This document shows, piece after piece, positions 10,301 to 19,768 of a DNA stretch of 64,000 bases. Source of the stretch: Trissonchulus latispiculum (lineage: Eukaryota; Nematoda; Enoplea; Enoplida; Ironidae); assembly GCA_030248195.1 (NCBI GenBank), contig JASAND010024002.1:62001-126000 (forward strand). Reading direction: 5' to 3'. The notes beneath the pieces were generated by a model. It did no database searches. It was not told the origin of the DNA and saw only the letters and a program-made list of their open reading frames with translations. The first letter of the stretch is position 1, and every line of letters begins with the position of its first letter. The translations under genes were made by a program, and so were the position numbers.

Positions 10301-11482
10301 CGTTCTCCGATTATGGTTTATGCTTTTTTATGGCTTATGTTTTTATGTACTCGAAAGTTTCTATATCTTCAAGATCAAAAGGGGACAGGAATTTGGCATC
10401 CACTGTTGTCTCCTGAAGAGACCCGTGCCGACTGGTTTTCGAATTCAAAATCACAGTCAGCGGCGGTAATGGCCATTGACGTAAATGTGCCTCCAGCGTC
10501 GGAAGTTTGGGCCTCAGCCCTCACCTCCTGCCAAAATTCCGAGCAATTGTATTTTTTCGAACCTCCTGAATCTTTTATTCAGGAGAGTAAATTTTTACCT
10601 TATGCGGGAGTAGTAAAGCCATGTGGGAACAAAATCGAAATTTTGGGGGTCAACCCCACCTCGACACCGGTGCGTTTGGAAAATGCCATCGTTGTCGGCT
10701 CGGTTGCTCCTGTGGCTGATTACTGGGCTTATGATACACAATTCTCGGTCCCACTAGTGGTCTCTCAGGCACGTACGAATTTGTATCCTCTGGGACATGA
10801 AATTATTTTCGCGGTGGATGAAAATTTGGGGGAACCTCTATCTCGTGGAGAGCCACGACTCGACATATACGTACGTGAAAATTTGCTCGAAAATGACATT
10901 GTCTTTTACTCAGAAGAGCCTGAAGATATAGTTGACGATTCTGAATTGTTTTCGCATTTTATAAATGATAGTGAACAGTCCGAAGAAAGTGGGGTTTTTT
11001 CTGTAGATCCCTCAAATTGTCCAAAAGAGGGGGTCGCCCCCCCTAAAGAGGGGGTAAACCTCCCAGTGCCTGAGATTCCACCCCAGCCGTTAAATTCTTG
11101 TTTGTTTGGGGAGGGCGAACTTGCCCCCCTCCCCACGGATTTTTCTACTCGTTTAACGCTGGTTCCAATTGGGTTTGCCGAGAGTGTAGATTTTTGGGTC
11201 CAGGAAACGCAGGAAGGTCAGTCCTCTCTCCTACCAGAGGCTCTTTGTGGGAAGTTATCCCAAGGAGGACTGGATCTGGATTCTGGTCTATCCGAGGGGG
11301 GCTTCCCCGAAGAGTCGCCCTGTGGTACACCGGAGGTGGACTTTGGTGTGCTTGTGGGAATTCCAGGAGAGACGACTGGCAAAACCGAACAGCCGGTGGC
11401 GGAGACAACCTACAATCGTACCGATCCTCCTACCGAAATTCTTCATCTGAATCGCCTAAAATCTTTCTACAGCGAGACTTAG
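6935..11482 (+). CDS. gag: Gag-like polyprotein with zinc knuckle, protease-fold remnant and integrase-tail peptide
   Basis: Open from just after a stop at 6932-6934. The first in-frame initiator-like codon is GTG at 6983, so an ATG start in the upstream frame is more likely; counting from 6983 gives 1,499 residues. Order: disordered Pro/Gln/Gly region (1-590, with a proline run near 541-553); retrotransposon gag domain about 596-780 (LYRMYIDILRDIPRFD, EDWL, GKALIYA, SQFPRPQL, YISELQ); CCHC knuckle C852-C855-H860-C865; PQ/YY-rich linker; a region about 1165-1270 that aligns with the protease-side ORF at 41.3-41.6 kb but lacks its Asp-Ser-Gly motif; an acidic region with KEGV repeats (about 1346-1358); and a C-terminal HLNRLKSFYS like the end of gypsy integrases. 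RT, RNase H and the integrase core are missing without loss of frame. In the particle it would supply capsid and RNA binding; enzymes must come in trans. Confidence 0.8.
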   Translation, partial: PNSRLRQRGGGPSPPGVGSVPREFEAAVSEFQDRFDGMDPSTVCLATVQNLGGAGPHLVSRYAVSVPAQNVVRRTDYVENSAETSVQMVGGAAPQSVSRFALPAPLSVNTCESDFPAGRALPPGEGGSASVPDNAVAQLGVGGDQNLNQNLAQSSALVSTQSSDERFIHDAYQRVLSPGQHLGGPQGQPPGLPSTVADTHLIPLGYAGAIYTQAVPLGQQLEGTAPQENPSEYASPQAQISGPTPLPVTTAGQIDPNLVMIRDTDPADHVQPPCAHGAVGIPGPYPPPSPDVVYPVVPDPATLNPPLVSPEFYTQSHTQGGPTYLTLRPNTWGYHLYQGVCMAGPQPGLESHMPQVRHIPDNSREKVDQYALKVPKTFQYDVLERQVHENPTVHELERSGMWDPYRYDLQGGLPNPYLPGPPPPDPNADTYYLAAETVAHTTTCDFAAQHAVATPGPSSAVPVRPQSLVRIPAVGAAPGPGAYQGQTGPQMSSLGRNIGIHDGQPSRFVYPQQQPILQPGIPQFGMINSLPPSSQEPVRHPVPRLTAASPPNPPNSLPPPPPPPPPPPPPAPMVRPPLLRATVPVSGPKTAPFPVLTPQTMQATDSSVANHDASLYRMYIDILRDIPRFDPDRMYLEDWLPNFKSAAKIHRIPAEQWARLLFNKLTGKALIYASRCGPEVADTFEGFVNLLKSQFPRPQLSIRDRYVSFARRVQRHGESVRRYISELQAQSISIWPDDALEREQQCVQQLFAGITDKTYISALAPLFIDHAPTMDQILRIIDKLDSRDSRPSEEDSLCYSMPLYQVSADDMVQNDSGSNPKPPVEKPKDLAGGIRTELREMRDWVEQQIRDRFNQMEEERKRRLGPACKFCKRKGHPPEKCWDKYPEQAPPDYRPRPSSRGVNYVEDAYYYPQPYYSQPPQRYYPSPAPAPPAQAAYYEQPTYVYAQPQVASPVAQPGPQQVSAPRARPTYYYTQAQVAPQVQSQVPPPVVGSAPPTAACSGTSAPTVQQQAGQGVPVQGAPQVSYVGFTQGPVQGGTVVSAQNTVSVTDQNQVPASNQLPVQNQVPVQNQSQAQNVPSQEQVMQILSPFHVGMIEIFSDPPTQTPATFAQTPAISTRTSALRSPIMVYAFLWLMFLCTRKFLYLQDQKGTGIWHPLLSPEETRADWFSNSKSQSAAVMAIDVNVPPASEVWASALTSCQNSEQLYFFEPPESFIQESKFLPYAGVVKPCGNKIEILGVNPTSTPVRLENAIVVGSVAPVADYWAYDTQFSVPLVVSQARTNLYPLGHEIIFAVDENLGEPLSRGEPRLDIYVRENLLENDIVFYSEEPEDIVDDSELFSHFINDSEQSEESGVFSVDPSNCPKEGVAPPKEGVNLPVPEIPPQPLNSCLFGEGELAPLPTDFSTRLTLVPIGFAESVDFWVQETQEGQSSLLPEALCGKLSQGGLDLDSGLSEGGFPEESPCGTPEVDFGVLVGIPGETTGKTEQPVAETTYNRTDPPTEILHLNRLKSFYSET

Positions 11483-13316
11483 AATCCCTTCCCCCGCCCC
11501 CCCCCCAGTATTGTAGTATTATGTTGTTGTATTTGTTGTTTCGTCCGTAACTGCCTGCGAGTTTAGCAAAATCTTGGGTTTTCTTTTGTTTTGTTACATT
11601 ATATTTTCTTACAAATTTTCTTTTCATCAGAACAAATTCATATTATGGCACTCTACCCGGAGTAGGGTCTTTTCTCGAGTTTAGTTTAACTTCCTTGAAA
11701 TTTCTAGTACCTGTAAAATTTTGACGATTGCTTAACCCATAAATTATGAGTAAAAAGTATCTTAGAATTTAGTCCTATATGTAGGACTTCCTTTTCGTGT
11801 TTTTCTTGAATTTTACTACGAAACTTTTCCCGTAGCTTTGGTACCCTCCTTACGTGTTGTCTGTATACGTATGTTGTGTTGTGTGTTTTCTTGTTTTAGC
11901 TGATACGATCTTTTCTATTTTAGCTCCCAAAGTTTTCTTTTTATAGTTTTAGCACTATATACGTATTTAACTTGATCTCACTTTTCGTGTTATAGTACCA
12001 CTAACTTTCTTCTGTTTAGGCGTTGGCTTAATTTGTGGTGTTTTTCCGGCTGCTTGGTTCTGGACGCCCAAATTTGGTATCCTGGCCTATGTCTATCCAG
12101 TCGGATATTTTGGGAGGTTTGCTGACACTGGTGAGGGGTCATTTGCCTCGACACCTGCATATTTGGAACTACACCTTGGATGTCTTGGACGGCGATAATT
12201 TGCCGTGGAAATTTGACATTTTGGTAGCATTTTGTATATAGAACGCCTTGCGAAATTCGGGGGTAGCCTATCTGACTGAGGCTGTTAATCAGAACAAACA
12301 TTAGTGTATATGCATGGATTTTTCTCAACTGGTTCAAAAATCAGCTACGGAGGTTCGTCAAGTTATGTTAAATCTTAATTGTCAGGAAAAATTTTGGTCC
12401 GAAATGTGGGGTTGTGGACCTTGGTGGTACCTTTTTCTTTCATTTTAACACTTTTTATAAACATTTATCTTATAGATATAGGAGGTTCTGGATGGTCCCA
12501 GGGGGTTGCATGTGATTAAGATAAGGAATTTGCTGTTTCATATGATCTTCCATTCGTGCTTGAAATGTTATGTGAAAGTACGTATGCCAAATTATTTCTT
12601 GGATTAAACTGCAAGCATTGATAATTTTCGTGATTTTTCTTGCTTATAAAATTCCTTAAAAGTTGCGAAAAACCTTGTTAGAGATTATTAGGGGGCGTAT
12701 GCGTGTTGGTGGTTGCTCACCTCAGTCCAGCTGTTTATTTCCGGAACCTCCTACATCTTGATCTCAAACTAAATTTTATCCTAATTTTTCTTTTTGTTCT
12801 TTTTAACCTAAACTTTGTTCATATACGTATAGGCAACAGTTCTGAGGGTACTTCTAATCTTCTCCCGCCTCTCGTGGGGTACTGCTGTCACTACCCTAAT
12901 CCTCGGATCAGGATTCCGGGGCCCATGGAGAGTGACCAGCAGCACGTTCACATAGATTCCGTTAGTTTTTAGCCGTCTTTTCTTGCTAGGGAACTGTCAA
13001 AGCGCCCTGACCTGGGATCAGGATTCCTGGGGCTTGGATCTCTGGCCGTTTCCCTCCCTAAATTCGTAGGTAGGGCCTATAGTTGGTTGTGCTGGTAGTA
13101 GATGTGTTATTGATGGTTGTGGGGTTTTGATACGAGTTGTTGTTTTGTGTACATTTTTGTATTGTTTTGTGTATATACTAACGTACGTACTTATATTTGT
13201 TTTGTATTTTAGTAACATTCCACCCGCCCGTCCCGGCAGGCCTGTGCCTCCCCTCGTGACGCGCCGGACTGGACTGGTTGCCTTGGCTGTTGGAACCCGG
13301 AGGTTATGGGTTTTGG

Positions 13317-13408
13317 TGAGAGAGCTCGTTGGGCTCAGTTTGGTTGGAGAGCTTGTTTGGGCTCAGTTTGGTTGGAGAGCTTGTTTGGGCTCAGTTTGGT
13401 TGGGTGCT
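13317..13408. repeat. Three-copy tandem repeat, about 29 bp unit
   Basis: The unit gagagcttgtttgggctcag plus tttggttg occurs three times in a row, with the first copy slightly diverged (ctcgttgggctcag). Confidence 0.8.
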
Positions 13409-14593
13409 TATTCATGGTCCCCGGGTGCTTTCACGCTTCCGGAGGGTTCTAGCCTTTGGCGGGCGGCCCTCTGGGGGCACAGGTGGGACCTCATCTGGTG
13501 TGTGTTGACCGGTTTCTTCGGTTCCGGTACTTGGGCGGAGGCCAGTTATGGCGCCCTAGAACTTTCACATTGGATTGGGCGTGTGCCTGGTGGTACGCAG
13601 TTGAGTGCGGGTTGGTGTTGTCTGGTGGACCCGTGTGTCCTTTTGGAAATGGGTGTGCTGTCCGGTGGCGCAATTTGCTGATTCCAAACCGCCTTTCCCC
13701 GGCACAGGTCTGTCTTTTTCCCTTCTCCCCATTTGCTGTTTGTTTGTTTTCACTTGTGTATCTTATGTACTGACATCTTTAATAGTGGTGGGGGGGGCTT
13801 GGACTTTCGTTTTGGGTTGTGCGTGGGTGGGGGGAGCTGGGTAAAAGTTTACTTTAAAACTTGAAATTTTCTTCCTTTTGCAGGAGGTTTCGGATTTTTC
13901 TTTGTTTTATTCGGGTGCTCTCTACCTTGGCTTGGCCATTGTATCTTTTATACTTATATTGTTTAGTTCTACTACCAGCAGTTTTTGTGTTGTATTTTTA
14001 CTCATTCCTTACTTTTTCGGGTACTTATCTTTCGGTTTGTGTTTCTTTTCTTTCTGTCTAAAAAGGAGATCACGATACTTTCTTCATCAAAAATATTCTT
14101 GCCTTTTGTATGCTGCCATTGTTTTGCCATGTCGAAGATTCATCGGTGCTTTATAATGTTTGTGCTTTATCATAATGTGCTTTATAATCATATATCTACC
14201 TGTTTTGTGGCATTGTTAGTCGGTTATCCGGTTTGAGTGCTTTGTTTTTCAAATTTGGTGAAAGTATCTTTGAGTGTAGGAGGTTTGGGAAAAATTTTCT
14301 TTTTTGTTTCTTGTATGCCGCGTGACTCTCTGCGGGTCTGTATATTGTTGTTGTGTGTTGTATAGTGTGTTAGTACGTAGTTTTTCTGCTTTACCTGGGC
14401 AGGCGCCCTGTAGTGGGCCCTTGTATGTGTGTTGTTGGCGCTCTGTCCTTTGTCTGTCTCTAGGGAGGTTCCTTAGTGTAATTTTATGGTTTTTGAAAAT
14501 TCTCTCACACGCGTTTTACCATACTAGTACGTACGTTTTCTGACTAATCCAAAATTTTACCCTACTAATTACTGTACCGCGGCGTGGGCGCGC

Positions 14594-14614
14594 GGGGAAA
14601 AGAGGGGGTATTTC
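14594..14614 (+). promoter_or_regulatory. 3' polypurine tract of element 1
   Basis: The purine run ggggaaaagaggggg (14594-14608) lies six bases before the 3' LTR and is the expected plus-strand primer. The 12-mer AAAAGAGGGGGT in it occurs again inside the coding region at 11023-11034. Confidence 0.75.
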
Positions 14615-15069
14615 TGTGGAATATTCCTTGTATTTCGAATTCTTTCGTGGAAATCTTCATAAACGATGGAACAAATTCTGACCTTAGCTAATTGGGTAGT
14701 TTTTCACTATGGAGTTTGAATTCGAAAAAAGAGTGGGTGTCAGTTGGTACGATAGTGCGGGCGGGAGTAGTTTGGTGCTTGTTTGGTGAATCTTGTTGAG
14801 GGCAGCTGTGACCTTTAGGTGTTAGTAAATTTGTCGTGAGAGTTTTTGTTGTACTGTTTGGAATTTGTGCTTTTTGGAAATTATGAGAATGTATATTTGA
14901 ATTTTGTTAACTGAAGTAAAAGTATCGTGTTTTCTTAGATTCTAATTTTGGTATTTCGTTACATAGGCGCGAGGAGGCAACATTTAGGCATACACTACCG
15001 AAGTAAGAACTTGCACATTTCTTTATTAGCCGTTTATTCAGCAATACACTGAGCAACAACATTTCTACA
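14615..15069 (+). repeat. 3' LTR of element 1
   Basis: Matches 6001-6455 apart from G at 14842 in place of A. It is followed directly by TATG, the second copy of the target duplication. Confidence 0.92.
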
Positions 15070-16000
15070 TATGACTCCAGATTCTGAGGACGCACGGTTT
15101 AATCCTTGTAGCAACGCTTTGCTATAAATGCTATAAATGCTATAACTCTTCACAATTTTCGGACGCCTGGAGTTTACCAAGCGCACTTAGAGCACACAAG
15201 TATGGATTTCCTCAGCGGAAGAAAGAATACATAAGAAGATAAGAAGGAACACATACAAAATTTACAGGACATGAGAGACTTTTTTAAAAATTTAAAAACT
15301 TACCAGCTGAACTTACCGGGCCGGGCCTAGGGCCGGGCCCAGCCCGGCCCGGGCCCGAAGGCCCGATTCAAGGCCCGGTCGGCTCGGTGAAGTTCCGACA
15401 TACAAGAAACAGTGTCAAGCAATAGTTAGTGCTGTTTACTACAACTTAGACAACTCCTGGAAGCTTAAATTTGACTTTCTAATGGAGATAATTTGGGAAA
15501 ATTTTGAAATCTACACAACAAAAATTTGACCGGGCCTCATCGAGCCCGACCGGGCCTGGCCGGGCCTCCGCGGCTAACCGGGCCCGGGCCGAGCCTACCG
15601 ATCCAACAACCGAGCCCGGGCCGGACCGGTGCAGGCCCGGCCCGGGCCCGGCCCGGAGTCCGAGGCCCGATTCAAGGCCCGGGCACAACTCTAGAATTAG
15701 CTCACTAATTCTGCATTCTACACGCACTGATAACAAAAGCATTAAATTTTAATCAAAACAGAATACGACTTGCAATACATTTGTTTTATTATAGTGTCTC
15801 AAATATAAACTTTAATTCGACTGGCTGACCAATGTAACTCCTGATTCTGAGGATACAAGGCTTATTCCCAGCAACTCTTCGCTACAAATCCGGTGGCGTT
15901 TCTCACTGCGTCACAATTTTCGGACGCCTGGATCTTCTCAAGCGCACTTAGGGCGCAGTTATGCATCTCCTCAGCGGAGACCTCGATGGAACACATAAAA
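15070..16000. repeat. Right flank and a tandem paralogue of the insertion locus; GGCCCGG-rich tracts
   Basis: Bases 15070-15230 (actccagattctgagga, tcggacgcctgga, cctcagcgga) are repeated with divergence at 15836-16000, and 15712-15836 matches the left flank at 5915-6000. So 15712-16000 is an uninterrupted copy of the site the LTR element entered. Between the copies are two GC-rich tracts of GGGCCCGG-type words (15318-15390 and 15528-15690). Similar tracts lie at 16740-16840 and 17783-17870. Confidence 0.65.
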
Positions 16001-16962
16001 CAGATGCAAAATTATAATTGGGCATGTAGACAACATTTTTCGTAGTAGTTGACTTTTTACATACAAAGAAGCAAATGTTCGCAATGTCTAGAACGACTCA
16101 TTTTGTGTTAGTTCTCAATTGCGAAATCAAAATTATTTTCAGGTGGTGTAGAATTGAGCTCTGAATACAAAATAGAGGAGTGTCTTGACATTATATTCCC
16201 TAGCTTTTCGCTAGGAAACTTGTAGGTTCGATATATCTCCTGTATGAGCTTGAAATTAGTTCAAAGTTGGTGCCAATACAATTTGGCCTCTGTATATACT
16301 ATAAACTTGTAACAATTTGAACAAGTGGCAAGCTTCGAGAGAGAATATGTTCTGCGACAATTTTTGTTTGCAATTAGCAAGAGACGCTTTGGGCCATTGT
16401 ATACATGTGCTTCTTTGCATATATCCTGACTGGAACACTGCATTAGACATTAGACTAACGACGTAAAACTGAAAAAGTAACATGGAAACTCCAAGAAGAT
16501 TTGCAGCCAATGGACTAGACCTGGATTAGCGGGAAGGCTAAGCTGGGATTAAGCAAAACTACAAACTAATGCTGCTACTACTACAAGTGCCAAACCAGCG
16601 CGCATTTTTCTTCAGATGTGTATGTTTTCTGATGTGAGAACTGTCGACAAATGTTGCTTTCAAGGAAAGTCAACATTTTTCGTCTGAGTAGAACTGCCGA
16701 ATGGCCCAGGCTGATTGAGTTGCCTGAATGGTATACCAATGACCCGAGCGGCCGAAGTACAGCTCGGCTTGGCCCTGGAAGTGCCGGTCTGGGGCCGGAC
16801 CGAGCCCGAGCAGAGCCCGAGGTTCGCTTCACTGCTCCGGCAGGACCATATCAGGTCAACGATTGCACTCCTGATTGTAAGTGCTTTTGCAGTTGGGAAC
16901 TGCTGTTTGGACTCAGTCTTATCGCTTTTCGTCATCTAAGTTCCATTTCACATGCTAAATAT
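16001..16962. other. No gene seen; one GC-rich repeat
   Basis: Mostly AT-rich sequence. The GC-rich stretch at 16740-16840 is of the same GGCCCGAG type as those near 15.3-15.7 kb and seems to belong to a dispersed repeat. Confidence 0.4.
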
Positions 16963-17385
16963 TTACATCCACACGAGAAAAAAATCAATGTAAACCAAAT
17001 ACTTGTGCTTTCCGAAGCACTTATAGTAGCCGTAGTTGCAGTTATAATCGTGATAACATTCACCCCAGAAATCGCACATTTCCGGTATTCCAAACCGTAG
17101 ATAAGCTGAAGGATTCCAGTTCGCGCACCTAAAGCAGTATACGGGACAATACACAAATGCGGCAAGAAATCCCAATAAAAGCAATCTGCTCACTAGTAGG
17201 CCTCTAAATGTATTTTTGGGTATTCTTGTTGAATTTGGTTGATTTCCTTGCAAATTTAATATTTGAATAAAATTGTAGACTTGGTGTAGATTGCTTGCAA
17301 AGTTCAAAGTTCTGGCTGCAATTTTGGCGTTGAACGGAACAACAGCGAACAACAACAACAACGGGAACAACAACAACAACAACAA
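16963..17385 (-). CDS. Candidate small Cys-rich secreted protein (partial)
   Basis: A 140-codon ORF on the minus strand. Its first 20 residues come from a GTT/GTC microsatellite (17340-17388) and are not trusted. The second part has a hydrophobic stretch (VSRLLLLGFLAAFVYC, about 17150-17200) followed by a Cys-rich tail with C-x5-C-x5-C-x6-C spacing (EMCDFWGEC, YNC, YKC). That is the layout of small secreted disulfide-rich peptides. There is no Met next to the hydrophobic stretch, so the signal peptide would need an upstream exon. Function unknown. It could be chance. Confidence 0.25.
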   Translation of the reverse strand: MLLLLLFPLLLLFAVVPFNAKIAARTLNFASNLHQVYNFIQILNLQGNQPNSTRIPKNTFRGLLVSRLLLLGFLAAFVYCPVYCFRCANWNPSAYLRFGIPEMCDFWGECYHDYNCNYGYYKCFGKHKYLVYIDFFLVWM

Positions 17386-18549
17386 CAGGTCCAGCGCGTA
17401 AGTCGAAAACTTTCATTTGTCTACCAGATACACAAAACCAAGAGCCAAAAAAGCGCCGCCCGAAAATCAGCTTTTTGTATAAATTGTTCGAATAAAATTT
17501 AGGCGTTAAAGAATTGAACAATTGAACATAAAAAGAAAATTTCTAACCACAACCTTTTTATAAATAGAAGTACAAGTTGTATGACTATATATACTATGCA
17601 ATTGTTTCAATAACTCTAACAGTCACTTCGAGCAAAGCCATGAAAGCAATACACATTCGTTTCTGGAAAAGTTATAAATAATTGTAATCCTTAACTATAC
17701 TTCAAATCATTTTATGTTTAGATGGCTATAGTAAACATGTAATAGAAGTCAGTGAATATAGAAAAATGTAGGGAATTTTGGTCGGCCCGGCCCGAAGCCC
17801 GTCCCACTCCGATTTTTTTCTTCTCGGACTGGCATGACCCGCGGGCCGGGCGAGACTGGGCGAAGATATGCCTGGGCCTGCAAATCAGTGTGATTTGAGC
17901 CAGTTTGAGATAAATCTGTCATCGTAGTCTAGCTAGAACAGTCTTAGATATTTATCTTTTGAACGAGACCAAAATTGACATTTTTCAATTTTCGAGTGGC
18001 GTAAGTTTAGTTTCAGGGAAATTCTTTCATATTTGACCTGATTTTGGAGATCTATGCGGTCTACCTTGACACCATCTTAAAACTTTGGATTTTTCTTCAA
18101 GTTAAAGCTGTGTCCAACCATTTGAACTACACCATGGCTAATGGCATGTGTATGTTGTCCAATATGTTTGCTCTTGCTGAGCCTAATTAGGACCCTCTCA
18201 CCGAGATATTGGGGAGGGGTATGCTTATAGACATGATTTTGAAATGAGGTAAGCAATTAGCCAAGCAGATTTGTTTTGTTTAAAATCACATAAACACATG
18301 GTTAACAAAGGTGAGTGGTACCCTCTTGATGTTTCGGCCTCAATGCTCCGAGCATAGGCTTAAAGCACTTCGACGAGATGAGTGTCTCACTCTTCTTATT
18401 ATAAAATTTTGAACGAATGAATTTACTCGCTCGAAAGAAATTCTATTTTGCACAAGTGATTCTCGCATTGTATATATATATATATATATATATTGCATTG
18501 CATTTAAATTGTATACACATATATACATATAATATAATATACGACTTAA
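17386..18549. other. No gene; GC tract and (TA)n
   Basis: A GGCCCGGCCC-type tract lies at 17783-17870 and a (ta)n run at about 18470-18492. Nothing else is recognised. TTAA at 18546-18549 is the target site of the following MITE. Confidence 0.45.
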
Positions 18550-19764
18550 GGGGGGCTACTAAGGGTTTGCCCCGACTTTGTCCGATTGGAATACTTTTGG
18601 GCGAGGATATAGAGCATGGGTGTGGTCAAAAAAATATCGGGTACTGATATCTTAGCTGCCTGCCAGCAATGTGCAGCCGTCGCATTCATGTGCCCGACCC
18701 CCATTTTCCCAACTACCAACATAATTAATTAAAAATTTCTACTGACTGCTAGGCCCAAGCTTCAAAGCTGCCATTCGCCAATATGATTTGGCACATATGT
18801 CCCTACCTGCAGAAAAATATTAGATGTCTGTATCTTATCTGCATCTAAAAGAATTACTCTTCAAAGTTGAAGTTTCGGCAAAAATTTAAAAAATTTTGGT
18901 TAACGAAAGGAAAATTTTATTACTGGTGCGAGCTATAAGACTGAAATTTGACATAAAAGGAGGACTTATAGGAGTACTCAATTGTGCCAAATGGCAAGAA
19001 ATTCTGCCGCGTGAAAAAATTTTTATGTCAACTTTAATCTTCAGAAATTTCCAAAAACGCCTTTTTTGGGCAATGGTACCCCAAAAATCAAAAAAATCAA
19101 ATTTTTTGAAATTAAAATATTTTGAGATATTTGAGCTCAGCGAGGTCGAAAACACTCCAACAAAAGATTTCAGCTCAATTAGTGAAGGTTTGCTACTTCT
19201 ATGGCTGCAGAAAGCCTCTACACAGGATCCGACAGACTGAAAATGGCGGTTTCGGCAAGTTTTGAAGATTAAAGTTGACATAAAAATTTTTTCACGCGGC
19301 AGAATTTCTTGCTATTTGGCACAAATGAGTACTCCTATAGGGCCTCCTTTTATGCCAAATTACAGCCTCATAGCTCGCACCAGTAATAAAATTTTCCTTT
19401 CGTTAGCCCTAAATTTTTAAATTTTTGCCGAAACTTCAACTTTGAAGAGTAATTCCCTTAGATGCAGATAAGATACAAACATCTAGTATTTTTCTGCAGG
19501 TAGGGACATATGTGCCAAATCAAATTGGCGAATGGCAGCTTTGAAGCTTGGGCCTAGCAGTCAGTAGAAATTTTTAATTAATTATGTTGGTAGTTGGGAA
19601 AATGGGGGGTCGGGCACATAAATGCGACGGCTGCACATGGCTGGAAGGCAGCTAAGATCTCAGAACCCGATATTTTTTTGGCCACACTCATGCTCTATAT
19701 CCTCGCCAAAAAAGTAGGCCAATCGGACAAAGTCGGGGCAAGTAGATTTTAGTAGCCCCCCCCC
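18550..19764. mobile_element. piggyBac-type MITE with long inverted arms
   Basis: Two arms of about 500 bp (18550 to about 19050, and about 19255 to 19764) are close reverse complements. They begin ggggggctacta and end tagtagccccccccc. TTAA lies directly outside both ends (18546-18549 and 19765-19768), the signature of piggyBac transposases. The roughly 200 bp loop has no ORF of interest. Short ORFs in the arms (18896-19240, 18886-19281) are mirror images and not genes. It is non-autonomous. Confidence 0.85.
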
Positions 19765-19768
19765 TTAA

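Larger units (their letters stand above)
11483..14614 (+). other. Long 3' non-coding region of element 1
   Basis: T-rich sequence with many pyrimidine runs and several TACGTA-type hexamers. The short ORFs (for example 12035-12241 and 13127-13681) have no recognisable domain. A similar long 3' region follows the coding part at 43.3-45.0 kb and at 25.5-26.2 kb, and those hold small accessory-like ORFs. Here I see no clear one. Confidence 0.5.
6001..15069 (+). mobile_element. Young, RT-less Ty3/gypsy-like LTR retroelement (element 1)
   Basis: A 9,069 bp element bounded by 455 bp direct LTRs with TG...CA ends and the direct duplication TATG at 5997-6000 and 15070-15073. The LTRs differ at one position that I can see (A at 6228, G at 14842), so insertion is recent. 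It has a primer site after the 5' LTR, a polypurine tract before the 3' LTR, one very long Gag-like ORF and 3.1 kb of 3' sequence. No reverse transcriptase, RNase H or integrase core is present, although the ORF ends in an integrase-tail-like peptide. It is therefore an internally deleted, non-autonomous element that would need enzymes from a relative. Confidence 0.9.

Noticed and set aside
13127..13681. 184-codon ORF with a hydrophobic start, considered as an env-like product of element 1
   Set aside because: Composition follows the T/G-rich DNA and it contains the 29 bp tandem repeat; no signal peptide cleavage site, Cys pattern or conserved motif is present.
15479..15752. Ala/Gly/Pro/Arg-rich ORFs
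   Set aside because: Translations of GGCCCGG-type repeat words on both strands.
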